Assembly: GCF_020531845.1 (NCBI RefSeq)
Contig: NZ_JAJAVF010000002.1
Location: forward strand, 1,275,543 to 1,339,542
Direction: 5' to 3'
Length of the DNA: 64,000 bases
Origin: Methylobacillus methanolivorans
GTDB taxonomy: Bacteria; Pseudomonadota; Gammaproteobacteria; Burkholderiales; Methylophilaceae
Of this stretch, positions 1 through 8,694 are shown piece by piece. The notes under the pieces are model-generated. The model did no database searches. It was given only the letters and a program-made list of their open reading frames with translations, and was not told where the DNA came from. Within the stretch, counting starts at the first letter, position 1, and every line of letters begins with the position of its first letter. The translations under genes and the position numbers were made by a program.

Positions 1-123
1 CTGCTCCCCGCTGTCGGCCTCGGCAATGACCTCAACCCCATCATTCTGTTCAAGAAGGCGCCGCAAACCAGAGCGGACGACCTCATGATCATCCACCAAC
101 ATGACGCGAATATTCACACTCAT
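1..123 (-). CDS. Two-component response regulator, NarL/LuxR type (3' part outside window)
   Basis: Only the first 41 residues lie in the window; the gene runs off the left edge. The visible part begins MSVNIRVMLVDDHEVVRSGLRR and is the start of a CheY-like receiver domain, with the acidic DD pair that binds magnesium at residues 10-11. The DDHEVVRxGLR pattern is typical of NarL/FixJ-class regulators that end in a LuxR-type HTH domain, but that domain is not visible. The ATG at 123 overlaps the stop codon of the upstream kinase gene (ATGA), so the two are co-transcribed and probably translationally coupled. The kinase at 120-1478 is its likely partner. Target genes cannot be told from the sequence. 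Confidence 0.9.
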   Translation of the reverse strand, partial: MSVNIRVMLVDDHEVVRSGLRRLLEQNDGVEVIAEADSGEQ

Positions 124-1478
124 TGCTTTTCCCCTACTGATTCTTGTAATGGCAGCTCAACATTGATACGCGCGCCAGCAGCTAACGCACTTTCTAGTGA
201 GAAATACCCTCCCAGGCCTTCTACACGCTCCCTCATACCAGCCAAACCAAAGCCGGATGGTAATTCTGCAGTATTAAATCCTCGCCCATTGTCCTCAACA
301 TCAATCCTCACCATATCCCCCTCAATCCCGATACGTATGTCTACCTGGCTAGCATGGGCATGTCGGGTAACATTGGTCAGACATTCCTGCACGATACGAT
401 AAATCGCAATCGCCGTGGTTTCATCCTCAACATCATCCAGTCGCTCCGGAATATCAAGATTGACAGTCACTTGCTGGTTGCGTTGCTTCCAGGTATTGAC
501 GAGATCAGTCACGGCAGTGCTAAGGCCAAACGCATCCAGACCCGAGGGGCGTAGCCTCTGCAACATATCGTGCACGATGTCCATCATTTGCCTGGCTACG
601 ACACTGATCGCTTTTGCGCTCTCCTTGGCCCCATCTATATTCTTGGCATTAAGGATGGCAGAAGCATCTACATGTACCGCCGTCAGGTATTGTCCGATTT
701 CGTCATGTAGGTCGCGTGCGAGATTTTTACGCTCATCTTCTTGCAGACGAATCATCTGCTGGGTAAGCCGATGGTTATTATGTATGCTTTTTTCCAGGGT
801 TTCGGCCATAGCATTGAATTTACGACTAATCCCGGCCAACTCTGGCAATTCAAACTCTGGCAACCTGGCTTGCAAGTTGCCACGCTCCAGCTCGTTCAAT
901 GCAGTCATCACGCTATCCACTGGCCGCATTGCTCGACCAACAGCCCAATACACCAAGGCATTGACCGCCACAAAAAAGATCGCGACCAACAACAGCAGCC
1001 CCATGATATCGCCGAGCACTTCCTGAATTTCATAGCTGGGGTCAGGCGTCACGACCAGCTCGCCTATCATGCGGCCATTTGCAAATATCTTGCGACGGAT
1101 TTCAGGCATAGCAGGCGAAATAAATCCCATCGCCCGTACTAACCAAGAAGTTGGTTCTTGCTTATCGCCTTCAATATTGCTATCTCTTAACCGTCCATTT
1201 GCATCAAAAAACTCAATGCGTAAATGACGGACATTGCCCAGGCTGTGCAAGCGGAACATCGAGTTGGAATTTTGACCGTTGGTTTCCCGCAACCAACCAA
1301 AATCAGAGGTGTAATGCAGTATTTCTGCATCCAGTAAGTGCATGGCCAGCGTTGCAGTGGATTGCACCTCCGCACGCACATCATCCCGTGCGTTGTGGAT
1401 CATCATCACTGCTGCTAGTAACAATACTGTTGCCAGCAACAAGGTAATGATCAAGTTGAGACGTAATTTTAGGTTCAT
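120..1478 (-). CDS. Sensor histidine kinase, NarX/NreB (HisKA_3) type
   Basis: Inner-membrane kinase that should phosphorylate the adjacent NarL-type regulator. From the chosen start it has a transmembrane helix (about 6-28), a periplasmic sensor region of about 130 residues, a second helix (about 158-180), a HAMP linker (about 182-235), the HisKA_3 dimerisation segment with the phospho-accepting His in ARDLHDEIGQ (about residue 258), and a C-terminal ATPase domain with an N-box (VQECLTNVTRHA) and glycine-rich boxes (DNGRGF, GFGLAGMRER). The open frame reaches a TTG at 1520. I prefer the ATG at 1478 because MNLKLRLNLIITLLL begins directly before the first helix; no strong ribosome site separates the two. 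The signal sensed is unknown. Confidence 0.9.
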   Translation of the reverse strand: MNLKLRLNLIITLLLATVLLLAAVMMIHNARDDVRAEVQSTATLAMHLLDAEILHYTSDFGWLRETNGQNSNSMFRLHSLGNVRHLRIEFFDANGRLRDSNIEGDKQEPTSWLVRAMGFISPAMPEIRRKIFANGRMIGELVVTPDPSYEIQEVLGDIMGLLLLVAIFFVAVNALVYWAVGRAMRPVDSVMTALNELERGNLQARLPEFELPELAGISRKFNAMAETLEKSIHNNHRLTQQMIRLQEDERKNLARDLHDEIGQYLTAVHVDASAILNAKNIDGAKESAKAISVVARQMMDIVHDMLQRLRPSGLDAFGLSTAVTDLVNTWKQRNQQVTVNLDIPERLDDVEDETTAIAIYRIVQECLTNVTRHAHASQVDIRIGIEGDMVRIDVEDNGRGFNTAELPSGFGLAGMRERVEGLGGYFSLESALAAGARINVELPLQESVGEKQ

Positions 1479-1661
1479 CGGCGAACGTGATAGATCAGGC
1501 AGTTGCGAGTGATTGCGCAATTTAAATCAGTTCTCCGAAAACAGAAACGGGAAAAAGTCCCGACACCTATCCATTCAGCACGAAATACAAATGAACATTT
1601 CCCCACTCCCAAGTGACACATTCCTACAGCAACGCAATGATCGACTGATTAGAATGCTCCA

Positions 1662-1743
1662 CAGAAGTTAAGAGTTCACTCCATGTTCTTTGCAACTTCT
1701 CCATAGTGTAGTGCCAGCGTGAAAACTCACGCTGGCTTTTTTT
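1662..1743 (+). ncRNA. Candidate small RNA with two stem-loops
   Basis: The gap between the kinase gene and suhB holds two consecutive inverted repeats on the plus strand. The first is AGAAGTT (1663-1669) pairing with AACTTCT (1694-1700). The second is a perfect 10-bp stem (1713-1722 with 1727-1736) followed by seven T. Both flanking genes are on the minus strand, so no annotated gene needs this plus-strand terminator. A TAGAAT hexamer at 1650-1655 could be a -10 box, but I see no good -35. No known RNA family is recognised; a 6S RNA reading was considered and does not fit. This is inference from structure alone. Confidence 0.3.
1713..1743 (+). terminator. Rho-independent terminator, plus strand
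   Basis: GCCAGCGTGA and TCACGCTGGC form a perfect 10-bp stem with a 4-base loop, followed by TTTTTTT at 1737-1743. On the minus strand the stem is not followed by a T run, so it is not a suhB terminator in the usual form. Confidence 0.75.
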
Positions 1744-1789
1744 ATGGAAAATCAGATGAAAAAAGGGCAACATCTGCTGCCCTCAGTTG

Positions 1790-2596
1790 CTACTTCTTTT
1801 GGCTCTTCAACTCTTCAGTCAAATGTGGCGCCAGCACTTGCAACATTTGCGCAAATACCTTAGGGTTGGCGGCCACGATATTGCCACTCTCCAAGAAGCC
1901 TTCATTACCCTCAAAATCGCCTACCAAGCCACCAGCCTCATGCACCAGCAAGGAACCTGCAGCAATATCCCAGGTAGACAAGCCGATTTCCCAGAACCCA
2001 TCAAACCAACCCGCAGCAACATAGGCCAAATCTAGCGCAGCGGAGCCGGGGCGACGCAAGCCGGCAGTTTTCTTCACCATATCCTTGAACATGCCGAGAT
2101 AGGTCTCGAAATGCGTGAAATCACGGAACGGAAAACCAGTGCCAATCAAGGAATCTTGCAACTTGGGACGATTCGTCACGCGGATGCGCTTATTGTTGAG
2201 AAACGCACCACCACCACGAATCGCGGTAAACAGATCATTACGGCTAGGATCATAGATCACAGCACGTGTGATCAGGCCCCTTTGCCTGAGCGCAATCGAA
2301 ACGGAATATTGCTGGAACCCATGCAGGAAGTTGGTTGTGCCATCTAGCGGATCAATGATCCAGACATTTTCAGCGTCTTCGTCCTGCTTGCCACTTTCCT
2401 CGCCAAAAAAACCATGGTCAGGATACGCATTTTTCAGCACATCAATGATGGCGGCTTCGGCGGCGTGGTCGATTTCACTGACGAAATCGTTATAGTCCTT
2501 GCTACGCACTGTCAAGGCACCCACATCCAACGAGCCACGATTGATAATATCGCCTGCACGGCGAGCGGCCTTGACCGCATTGTTCAACAAATGCAT
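1790..2596 (-). CDS. suhB: Inositol-1-monophosphatase family protein SuhB
   Basis: Mg2+/Li+-sensitive phosphatase of the IMPase family (268 aa, normal length). In proteobacteria SuhB also joins the Nus antitermination complex on rRNA operons. The metal-site motifs are all present: GEESG (65-69), DPLDGTTNF (82-90) and a C-terminal WDIAAGS (about 210). The gene is divergent from trmJ across a 118-bp gap. A suhB-trmJ-cysE-iscR neighbourhood is common in beta- and gammaproteobacteria. There is nothing unusual in the protein. Confidence 0.95.
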   Translation of the reverse strand: MHLLNNAVKAARRAGDIINRGSLDVGALTVRSKDYNDFVSEIDHAAEAAIIDVLKNAYPDHGFFGEESGKQDEDAENVWIIDPLDGTTNFLHGFQQYSVSIALRQRGLITRAVIYDPSRNDLFTAIRGGGAFLNNKRIRVTNRPKLQDSLIGTGFPFRDFTHFETYLGMFKDMVKKTAGLRRPGSAALDLAYVAAGWFDGFWEIGLSTWDIAAGSLLVHEAGGLVGDFEGNEGFLESGNIVAANPKVFAQMLQVLAPHLTEELKSQKK

Positions 2597-2714
2597 AGAT
2601 TCTTTCCGTATTGATTTCCCGGCAAGCCGGGCTGGTTTTAAAGAACAGAGGCAACTTGTGCTTTCTTAAGCACACGCCCTAAACTGGTAAAATGCTATTT
2701 TAAGCTTTATTGCC

Positions 2715-3467
2715 ATGACATCCAAACCCAACCTGCTACAACAAATACGTATCGTGCTCTGCCAGACTAGCCATCCCGGTAATATAGGCGCAGCAGCACG
2801 CGCCATGAAGACCATGGGACTATCCCAACTGGTGCTGGTAAACCCCAAAACATTCCCCCATGCAGAGGCCATTGCCATGGCATCAGGGGCAACAGACATT
2901 CTGGAGCGTGCCTTGGTATGCGACAGTCTGACAGAAGCACTACAAGGTACCACCCTTGCTATTGGCATGAGTGCCCGTCGGCGTGAACTCTCGCATGAGT
3001 TAGTCTCCGCACACGAAGGTGTACAGCGCGCAGTAGCCACAGCCCACCACACCCCTGTTGCCATCGTGTTTGGCACGGAAATGAGCGGACTTTCCAATGC
3101 CGAGCTTGATCACTGCCAACTACTGGCTATGATTCCGGCTAACCCTGAATACTCATCACTCAATCTCGCGGCAGCGGTACAGGTGATTAGCTATGAACTA
3201 CGCATGGCCACACTGAACAACCCACAGCCATCAGGTACCGAACCAGCTCCCATGGCGACCAATGACGACGTTGAGCGCTTTTACACTCACCTGGAACAAG
3301 TATTGGTTGAAATTGGCTTTCTGAACCCAGCACAGCCCAAGCGCCTGATGCAGCGTCTACGCCGGATGTATGGGCGCGCAGGGTTGGAAAAAGAGGAAGT
3401 GAATATCCTGCGCGGCATACTTAGCGCCACACAGACACCACATCCGCCAGCACCGCCTTCTCCCTGA
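2715..3467 (+). CDS. trmJ: tRNA (cytidine/uridine-2'-O-)-methyltransferase TrmJ
   Basis: SPOUT-class methyltransferase that methylates the 2'-O of residue 32 in the tRNA anticodon loop, using S-adenosylmethionine. The 250-aa protein has the SpoU motifs in order: GNIGAAARAMKTMG near residue 22, VFGTEMSGLSN near 117, and the knot motif YSSLNLAAAVQV near 149. A C-terminal helical extension is typical of TrmJ. A possible promoter lies upstream: a TAAAAT box at 2688-2693 with a weak TTAAGC at 2666-2671. The gene begins the plus-strand run that leads into cysE and the isc genes. Confidence 0.93.
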   Translation: MTSKPNLLQQIRIVLCQTSHPGNIGAAARAMKTMGLSQLVLVNPKTFPHAEAIAMASGATDILERALVCDSLTEALQGTTLAIGMSARRRELSHELVSAHEGVQRAVATAHHTPVAIVFGTEMSGLSNAELDHCQLLAMIPANPEYSSLNLAAAVQVISYELRMATLNNPQPSGTEPAPMATNDDVERFYTHLEQVLVEIGFLNPAQPKRLMQRLRRMYGRAGLEKEEVNILRGILSATQTPHPPAPPSP

Positions 3468-3507
3468 GACATAACGCCTGCATCGCATTTCAGAGTAAAA
3501 TAGTAGG

Positions 3508-4260
3508 ATGTTCAGCAAAATCAAAGAAGACATCAATGTCGTATTCGAGCGAGACCCTGCAGCTCGCACGCGCTGGGAAATCCTGACTACCTACCCTGGC
3601 GTTCATGCCCTGCTCATCCATCGCGTCTCGCACTGGCTTTGGCAGATGCGCTTTTATTGGCTGGCGCGATTTAGCTCATATATTGCACGCTGGCTGACCG
3701 GCATTGAAATCCACCCCGGCGCTGTGATTGGCAGGCGCGTTTTCATTGACCACGGCATGGGCGTCGTGATTGGGGAAACAGCCATCATCGGCGATGACTG
3801 CACGCTTTATCATGGTGTCACCCTGGGCGGTACTTCATGGAACAAGGGTAAACGCCACCCAACATTATCAAGTGGCGTTGTGATTGGCGCAGGCGCAAAG
3901 GTGCTCGGCCCGATCACTATAGGCGCAAAAGCCAAGATTGGCTCCAATGCCGTTGTTGTCAAGGATGTGCCGGACAATGCCACAGCCGTCGGCATTCCCG
4001 CCCGACTAATTGATCAGGAAGAACCTCGCCAGCAAGATGCTGTATCAGGCAAGATCAGCTTTGCAGCTTATGCGGTGAGTGACAATATGAATGACCCTTT
4101 AAACAAGGCGATTCACACCCTGATTGAACATATTGCTCTTCAAGATGCCCAGTTACAAACCGTCAAGGAGCAGCTAGCCAAGCTAGGCGCTGACATCGAA
4201 ACAGATACAGAAGTGGGACAAGCTTTTGATGTGAACTCCATCAACAAAATAGTTGACTAA
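3508..4260 (+). CDS. cysE: Serine O-acetyltransferase CysE
   Basis: Transfers acetyl from acetyl-CoA to L-serine, giving O-acetylserine, the precursor of cysteine. The N-terminal helical part is followed by a left-handed beta-helix of hexapeptide repeats (about 65-170) with the catalytic stretch [19 protein letters not shown] and the acetyl-CoA loop [12 protein letters not shown]. The protein is short and resembles the NifP/EpsC-type CysE, with an added 70-residue acidic, helical tail. The location just before iscR is meaningful: its product becomes the cysteine used by the desulfurases downstream. The 100-bp gap to iscR probably carries the isc promoter. Confidence 0.93.
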   Translation: MFSKIKEDINVVFERDPAARTRWEILTTYPGVHALLIHRVSHWLWQMRFYWLARFSSYIARWLTGIEIHPGAVIGRRVFIDHGMGVVIGETAIIGDDCTLYHGVTLGGTSWNKGKRHPTLSSGVVIGAGAKVLGPITIGAKAKIGSNAVVVKDVPDNATAVGIPARLIDQEEPRQQDAVSGKISFAAYAVSDNMNDPLNKAIHTLIEHIALQDAQLQTVKEQLAKLGADIETDTEVGQAFDVNSINKIVD

Positions 4261-4360
4261 AGTGTTCAGGTATTCTAGAATTTTATCCTAGAAACTTGCC
4301 ATGAAACAGTCGCCACAATCCAGTAGCGGCGCACCATTCGAACAACTTTAGGAACTGAAC

Positions 4361-4831
4361 ATGCGATTAACCACCAAAGGCCGTTTTGCAGTGACTGCGA
4401 TGCTGGATCTGGCCCTCAATGAAGAGGAGAAGCCAGTCACGCTTGCTGGCATTAGCGAGCGCCAAGGCATTTCCCTTTCCTATCTTGAGCAACTTTTCAG
4501 CCGCCTGCGCCGTAATGGCCTGGTAAAAAGCGTCCGCGGCCCAGGCGGCGGTTATCGCCTAGCCAAGAATCATCACGACATTTCCGTCTCTGACATCATT
4601 ACCGCAGTGGACGAGTTAATTGACGCGACTCAATGTGGTGGCAAAGAAAACTGCCATGAAGGCAAGCCCTGCATGACACATGACCTCTGGTCCAGCCTGA
4701 ATGCCAAGATACTTGATTACCTCTCTGGCGTTGCCCTGGCAGATTTGGTGGCTTCTCAGCGCGAAGGCAAGGAAATCCGCTTCACTGTGCGCCGCGAAAA
4801 CTCACGCTCACCAGTACAGGTTGCCGCCTAA
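4361..4831 (+). CDS. iscR: Iron-sulfur cluster regulator IscR (Rrf2 family)
   Basis: Transcription factor that senses [2Fe-2S] supply and represses the isc operon when loaded. The 156-aa protein has an N-terminal winged HTH (1-70, start [18 protein letters not shown]) and the canonical ligand set Cys92, Cys98, Cys104 and His107 ([16 protein letters not shown]). Autoregulation of the operon is expected from the family. In the 4261-4360 leader I could not find a convincing IscR type 1 box; two TAGAA motifs (4275-4279 and 4290-4294) are the only repeat seen. The start has a ribosome site (AGGAA) about 8 bases upstream. Confidence 0.95.
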   Translation: MRLTTKGRFAVTAMLDLALNEEEKPVTLAGISERQGISLSYLEQLFSRLRRNGLVKSVRGPGGGYRLAKNHHDISVSDIITAVDELIDATQCGGKENCHEGKPCMTHDLWSSLNAKILDYLSGVALADLVASQREGKEIRFTVRRENSRSPVQVAA

Positions 4832-4846
4832 ATCGAGGCCATCGAA

Positions 4847-5995
4847 ATGCGTCGCGCCACCTACTTTGACAACAATGGCACCAGCGCCCTACACCCAAAC
4901 GTGTTACAGGCGATGCTACCCTATTTGTCAGAGCAGCAAGGCAATGCCACCAGCCGCCATATCTTTGGCCGCTCAGCACGCAATGCCATTGACCAAGCCA
5001 GGGAACAGGTTGCTGATGCAGTAGGAACACACCCCTCACAAGTGATTTTCACTAGCGGGGGCACCGAGGCTGACAATCTCGCTATCACTGGTGTAGCACA
5101 AGCACTGGAAAAAGGCCGGATTGCCATCAGCAGCCTAGAACACCCGGCGGTTTCAAGGCCAGCAGAAGCACTTAGGTGGCAAGGTTGGGCACTGGATCGA
5201 GTCGGCTGCAATCTACATGGACAAGTTGAAACAAGCGCTTTAGAGACCATATTGAAAAATAAGGTCGACATTGTGTCCATAATGTTGGCCAATAACGAAA
5301 CTGGTGTAATCCAAGACATTGCTGCTCTGGGTGAAATTGCCCGCCAGCACAAAGCTTATATGCATACCGATGCAGTGCAGGCATTGGGTAAGATTGACGT
5401 AGATTTCAGTCACCTGAACGTCCATGCCATGAGTCTCTCATCGCACAAGATTAATGGCCCCCAAGGTGCAGGGGCATTGATTATGGATAAGCGGATCGAT
5501 ATTCAACCACTGCTGTATGGCGGCGGTCAGGAAAAAGGTTTGAGAAGCGGTAGCGAGAACATTGCCGCGATTGTGGGCTTTGGTGCTGCCTGTCAATTGG
5601 CAGCCAACGAGGCGAGAGATCGTCAAGGAAAATTGGCTGTATTACGTGAGCGTCTGGAACAAGGTCTGCATCATCTAGGTGCCGTCATTTTTGGTGCTGG
5701 TGCTGAACGTCTGCCCAACACCAGCTTCTTTGCCTTTGAGGGCATTGAAGGTGAAACGTTGGTGATGGCACTGGATAAGCAGGGTTTTGCAGTAGCCAGT
5801 GGCTCCGCATGCTCCAGCGATAACACCGAGCCTAGTCATGTGTTACTCGCCATGGGCATACACCCCGACATCGCACGTGGTGCGATTCGCGTGAGCTTTG
5901 GCAATAATAATGAATTACATGAAGTGGAGGCCTTCCTGCAAGCACTGGAAGGTGAACTCACAAGATTGAGAAAGTTAACTGCTATCGCAGTTTAG
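4847..5995 (+). CDS. Second cysteine desulfurase (NifS/IscS-like, class V aminotransferase)
   Basis: PLP enzyme predicted to remove sulfur from cysteine. It has the PLP-lysine motif [13 protein letters not shown] (Lys201), the His of SSLEHPAV, and the active-site Cys in ASGSACSS (Cys322), so it looks catalytically complete. It shares the fold of the adjacent iscS product but diverges clearly: the Cys loop differs ([10 protein letters not shown] here, [10 protein letters not shown] in IscS) and it lacks the conserved IscS C-terminal SPLWEMHL segment. It starts 15 bp after iscR and ends 10 bp before iscS, so it is inside the operon. Its partner, whether IscU, tRNA thiolation or another acceptor, cannot be told. 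Confidence 0.88.
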   Translation: MRRATYFDNNGTSALHPNVLQAMLPYLSEQQGNATSRHIFGRSARNAIDQAREQVADAVGTHPSQVIFTSGGTEADNLAITGVAQALEKGRIAISSLEHPAVSRPAEALRWQGWALDRVGCNLHGQVETSALETILKNKVDIVSIMLANNETGVIQDIAALGEIARQHKAYMHTDAVQALGKIDVDFSHLNVHAMSLSSHKINGPQGAGALIMDKRIDIQPLLYGGGQEKGLRSGSENIAAIVGFGAACQLAANEARDRQGKLAVLRERLEQGLHHLGAVIFGAGAERLPNTSFFAFEGIEGETLVMALDKQGFAVASGSACSSDNTEPSHVLLAMGIHPDIARGAIRVSFGNNNELHEVEAFLQALEGELTRLRKLTAIAV

Positions 5996-6005
5996 GAATC
6001 GCAAA

Positions 6006-7223
6006 ATGACAGTACGTACGCCTATTTATCTGGATTATTCAGCCACTACCCCACTTGATCCACGGGTAGCGGAAAAGATGATCCCTTACTTGACCGAACA
6101 TTTCGGCAACCCCGCTTCACGCAGTCACTCTTTTGGCTGGACAGCGGAAAAAGCCGTGGAAAATGCACGTGAAGAAGTAGCCAAGTTGGTAAATGCAGAC
6201 CCGCGCGAGATTGTCTGGACCTCTGGCGCCACCGAGTCCAACAATCTGGCGATCAAAGGCGCAGCCAATTTTTACAGCCCCTCCAAGGGCAAACATATCG
6301 TTACCGTACAAACCGAGCACAAAGCCGTGATCGATACAGTGCGCGAACTGGAAAGACTGGGTTACGAAGCAACATATCTGGTCCCAGAAACCAATGGCCT
6401 CGTTGACCTAGAAAAATTCAAGGCTGCCTTGCGCCCAGATACTGTACTGGCATCCGTGATGCTGGTGAATAACGAGATTGGCGTTATTCAGGATATTGAA
6501 GCACTCGGTAACATTTGTCGCGAGCAAGGCGTAATTTTCCACGTTGATGCGGCACAGGCAACTGGCAAGGTGCATATAGACCTGCAAAAACTGCCTGTGG
6601 ACTTGATGAGCTTCTCTGCCCACAAGACCTATGGCCCCAAGGGTATTGGCGCGCTGTATGTACGTCGCAAGCCTCGTATACGCATTGAGGCACAAATGCA
6701 CGGCGGTGGCCATGAGCGCGGCATGCGTTCCGGCACGCTGGCTACACACCAGATCGTTGGTATGGGTGAAGCATTCCGTATTGCCCGTGAGGAAATGGAT
6801 AGCGAAAACGTCCGTATCCGCATATTGCGTGACCGTCTGCTCAAGGGCTTGCAGGAGATTGATGAGGTGTACGTCAATGGCGATCTGGAACATCGCGTTG
6901 CTCACAACCTGAATATCAGCTTCAACTTCGTAGAAGGTGAGTCGCTGATCATGGCAGTCAAGGACATTGCGGTTTCCAGCGGTTCCGCCTGTACTTCGGC
7001 CAGCCTGGAACCTTCTTATGTCCTGCGGGCATTGGGACGTTCAGACGAATTAGCACATAGCTCCATCCGCTTCTCTATCGGGCGCTTCACCACAGAAGAA
7101 GATATTGATTACACCGTAGAGTTGATGAAGAGCAAGATTGGCAAATTGCGTGAACTCTCCCCGCTCTGGGAAATGCACTTGGATGGTGTAGACCTGAATA
7201 CGGTCGAGTGGGCAGCGCATTAA
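6006..7223 (+). CDS. iscS: Cysteine desulfurase IscS
   Basis: Main sulfur donor for Fe-S cluster assembly and tRNA thiolation. The PLP lysine is Lys207 in [10 protein letters not shown], the substrate His lies in TEHKAV (about 105), and the persulfide-forming cysteine is Cys329 in [21 protein letters not shown]. The 405-aa length and the C-terminal [21 protein letters not shown] tail match classical IscS and are thought to contact IscU. It lies 10 bp after the second desulfurase and is followed by an unusually long (122 bp) intercistronic gap with a stem-loop before iscU. Confidence 0.96.
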   Translation: MTVRTPIYLDYSATTPLDPRVAEKMIPYLTEHFGNPASRSHSFGWTAEKAVENAREEVAKLVNADPREIVWTSGATESNNLAIKGAANFYSPSKGKHIVTVQTEHKAVIDTVRELERLGYEATYLVPETNGLVDLEKFKAALRPDTVLASVMLVNNEIGVIQDIEALGNICREQGVIFHVDAAQATGKVHIDLQKLPVDLMSFSAHKTYGPKGIGALYVRRKPRIRIEAQMHGGGHERGMRSGTLATHQIVGMGEAFRIAREEMDSENVRIRILRDRLLKGLQEIDEVYVNGDLEHRVAHNLNISFNFVEGESLIMAVKDIAVSSGSACTSASLEPSYVLRALGRSDELAHSSIRFSIGRFTTEEDIDYTVELMKSKIGKLRELSPLWEMHLDGVDLNTVEWAAH

Positions 7224-7284
7224 ATAAGCGCCTGGGTATATGGCCTGCCGATCAAAGCGGTATTAATACATGAGATACATGACC

Positions 7285-7328
7285 TGCCAATATCGTTGAG
7301 ACACAGTATAACTCTCGGCATATTGGCA
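7285..7328 (+). promoter_or_regulatory. Intercistronic stem-loop between iscS and iscU
   Basis: TGCCAATAT (7285-7293) and ATATTGGCA (7320-7328) form a perfect 9-bp stem, with inner CG and GAG/CTC pairing that extends the helix. There is no T run after it, so it is not a standard terminator. A strong ribosome site (AAGGAG at 7333-7338) for iscU follows. It could be an RNA processing or stability element, or mark a secondary start of transcription. Confidence 0.55.
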
Positions 7329-7345
7329 CATTAAGGAGTAAAAAA

Positions 7346-7747
7346 ATGGCTTATTCAGACAAAGTACTCGACCACTACGAGAACCCACGTAACGTTGGCT
7401 CTATGGACAAGAACGACCCTTCTGTCGGCACTGGCATGGTTGGCGCTCCAGCCTGCGGCGACGTAATGAAACTGCAAATCAAGGTCAACGACCAAGGTAT
7501 TATTGAAGATGCCAAGTTCAAGACCTATGGTTGCGGTTCCGCGATTGCTTCCAGTTCGCTCGTGACTGAACTCATCAAGGGCAAATCCCTGGACCAGGCG
7601 ATGGAAATCAAGAACTCCGATATTGCCGAAGAATTGGCACTGCCACCGGTCAAGATTCACTGCTCAGTGCTGGCTGAAGACGCCATTCGCGCAGCAGTGG
7701 CTGACCTCAAAGCCAAACAAGGCACCAAGGACGAACAGGCAGCGTAA
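7346..7747 (+). CDS. iscU: Fe-S cluster assembly scaffold IscU
   Basis: Scaffold on which [2Fe-2S] clusters are built from IscS-derived sulfur. All ligands are present: Cys37 and Asp39 (APACGD), Cys63 (YGCGSA), His105 and Cys106 (KIHCSV). The LPPVK motif recognised by the chaperone HscA is at 99-103. The 133-aa length is normal. It has its own strong ribosome site after a 122-bp gap, and iscA follows 14 bp later. Confidence 0.97.
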   Translation: MAYSDKVLDHYENPRNVGSMDKNDPSVGTGMVGAPACGDVMKLQIKVNDQGIIEDAKFKTYGCGSAIASSSLVTELIKGKSLDQAMEIKNSDIAEELALPPVKIHCSVLAEDAIRAAVADLKAKQGTKDEQAA

Positions 7748-7761
7748 AGGACGGAACTCAC

Positions 7762-8085
7762 ATGGCAATCTCGCTCACAGAAACTGCTGCCAAACGCGTG
7801 CAGAAATTCCTTGCCAACCGCGGCAAGGGTGTTGGCCTGCGCTTGGGCGTCAAAACCACTGGCTGTTCCGGCATGGCTTATACGCTAGAGTTTGTTGATG
7901 ACATCCATGCTGAAGACGTAGTGTTCGACAGTCACGATGTCAAGGTGATCGTCGACCCCAAGAGTCTAGTCTACATTGACGGTACTGAGCTGGACTTTGC
8001 CAAGGAGGGCCTTAACGAGGGGTTCAAGTTCAACAATCCTAACGTCAAGGATGAATGTGGCTGCGGTGAAAGCTTTACGGTATAA
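7762..8085 (+). CDS. iscA: A-type Fe-S carrier IscA
   Basis: Carries clusters or iron to target apoproteins. The three conserved cysteines are Cys35 (TTGCSGMAY), Cys99 and Cys101 (DECGCGESF), as in the A-type carrier family. The 107-aa length is typical. It follows iscU by 14 bp; a 66-bp gap with a small hairpin separates it from hscB. Confidence 0.96.
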   Translation: MAISLTETAAKRVQKFLANRGKGVGLRLGVKTTGCSGMAYTLEFVDDIHAEDVVFDSHDVKVIVDPKSLVYIDGTELDFAKEGLNEGFKFNNPNVKDECGCGESFTV

Positions 8086-8104
8086 GCCGCGCCCCTCAGC
8101 TTAA

Positions 8105-8127
8105 GGCAGTGTGTTAACTGCACTGCC
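8105..8127 (+). repeat. Inverted repeat between iscA and hscB
   Basis: GGCAGTG (8105-8111) and CACTGCC (8121-8127) pair perfectly around a 9-base loop. No T tract follows, so read-through into hscB is expected. It is probably an mRNA stability or attenuation element. Confidence 0.45.
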
Positions 8128-8151
8128 CCATTCAGTTCAAACCCTTCCTTT

Positions 8152-8685
8152 ATGTCTAATTTACAGCAGAATTATTTTGCATTGTTTGGCTTGCCAATCC
8201 AGTTCTCACTGGATATGACCCTGTTGGATCAGCGTTATCGCAAATTGCAAGCAGAAGTACACCCAGATCGCTTTGTTGCCGCGTCACCAAGCGAGCGCAT
8301 GCAGTCTATGCAATGGGCGACCCAGGCGAATGAAGCCTATCACACGCTCAAGCACCCAACTTCTCGCGCACGCTACCTGTTGCAATTACAAGGCATAGAT
8401 ACGCAAGAAGAGAGCAATACCACCATGCCCGCCGACTTCCTCATGCTGCAAATGGAATGGCGCGAGACTGCAGAGGATGCATTTGATGAGGGCAATATCA
8501 CAGTATTGGATCGCTTGCTCAAGGATATGCGCGCAGAAGCCATGACACTAGAAGATAGCCTGGCCAATCACCTTGACCAACAACATGCATGGCAAGAAGC
8601 CTCGGGCACTGTGCGCAAATTGAGTTTCATCGACAAGATTCGTAGTGATGTCGAACACAAGATCAGCAAACTGGAAGACGAATAA
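8152..8685 (+). CDS. hscB: Fe-S co-chaperone HscB (J-domain protein)
   Basis: J-domain co-chaperone that delivers IscU to HscA and stimulates its ATPase. The N-terminal J domain has the essential HPD at 37-39 (EVHPDRF). The C-terminal helical domain binds IscU. The 177-aa length is normal. hscA starts 9 bp downstream, so the pair is tightly coupled. Confidence 0.95.
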   Translation: MSNLQQNYFALFGLPIQFSLDMTLLDQRYRKLQAEVHPDRFVAASPSERMQSMQWATQANEAYHTLKHPTSRARYLLQLQGIDTQEESNTTMPADFLMLQMEWRETAEDAFDEGNITVLDRLLKDMRAEAMTLEDSLANHLDQQHAWQEASGTVRKLSFIDKIRSDVEHKISKLEDE

Positions 8686-8694
8686 CCGCACGCT

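Noticed and set aside
415..1026. 203-codon plus-strand open frame
   Set aside because: It is the complement of the sensor kinase gene; low-complexity Ser/Ala/Arg composition typical of a shadow frame.
1560..1745. 6S RNA in the kinase-suhB gap
   Set aside because: The segment lacks the long closing stem and central bubble of 6S RNA; only two separate short stems are present.
4261..4360. IscR type 1 binding site before iscR
   Set aside because: Only loose TAGAA repeats are seen; they do not fit the known consensus well enough to report.
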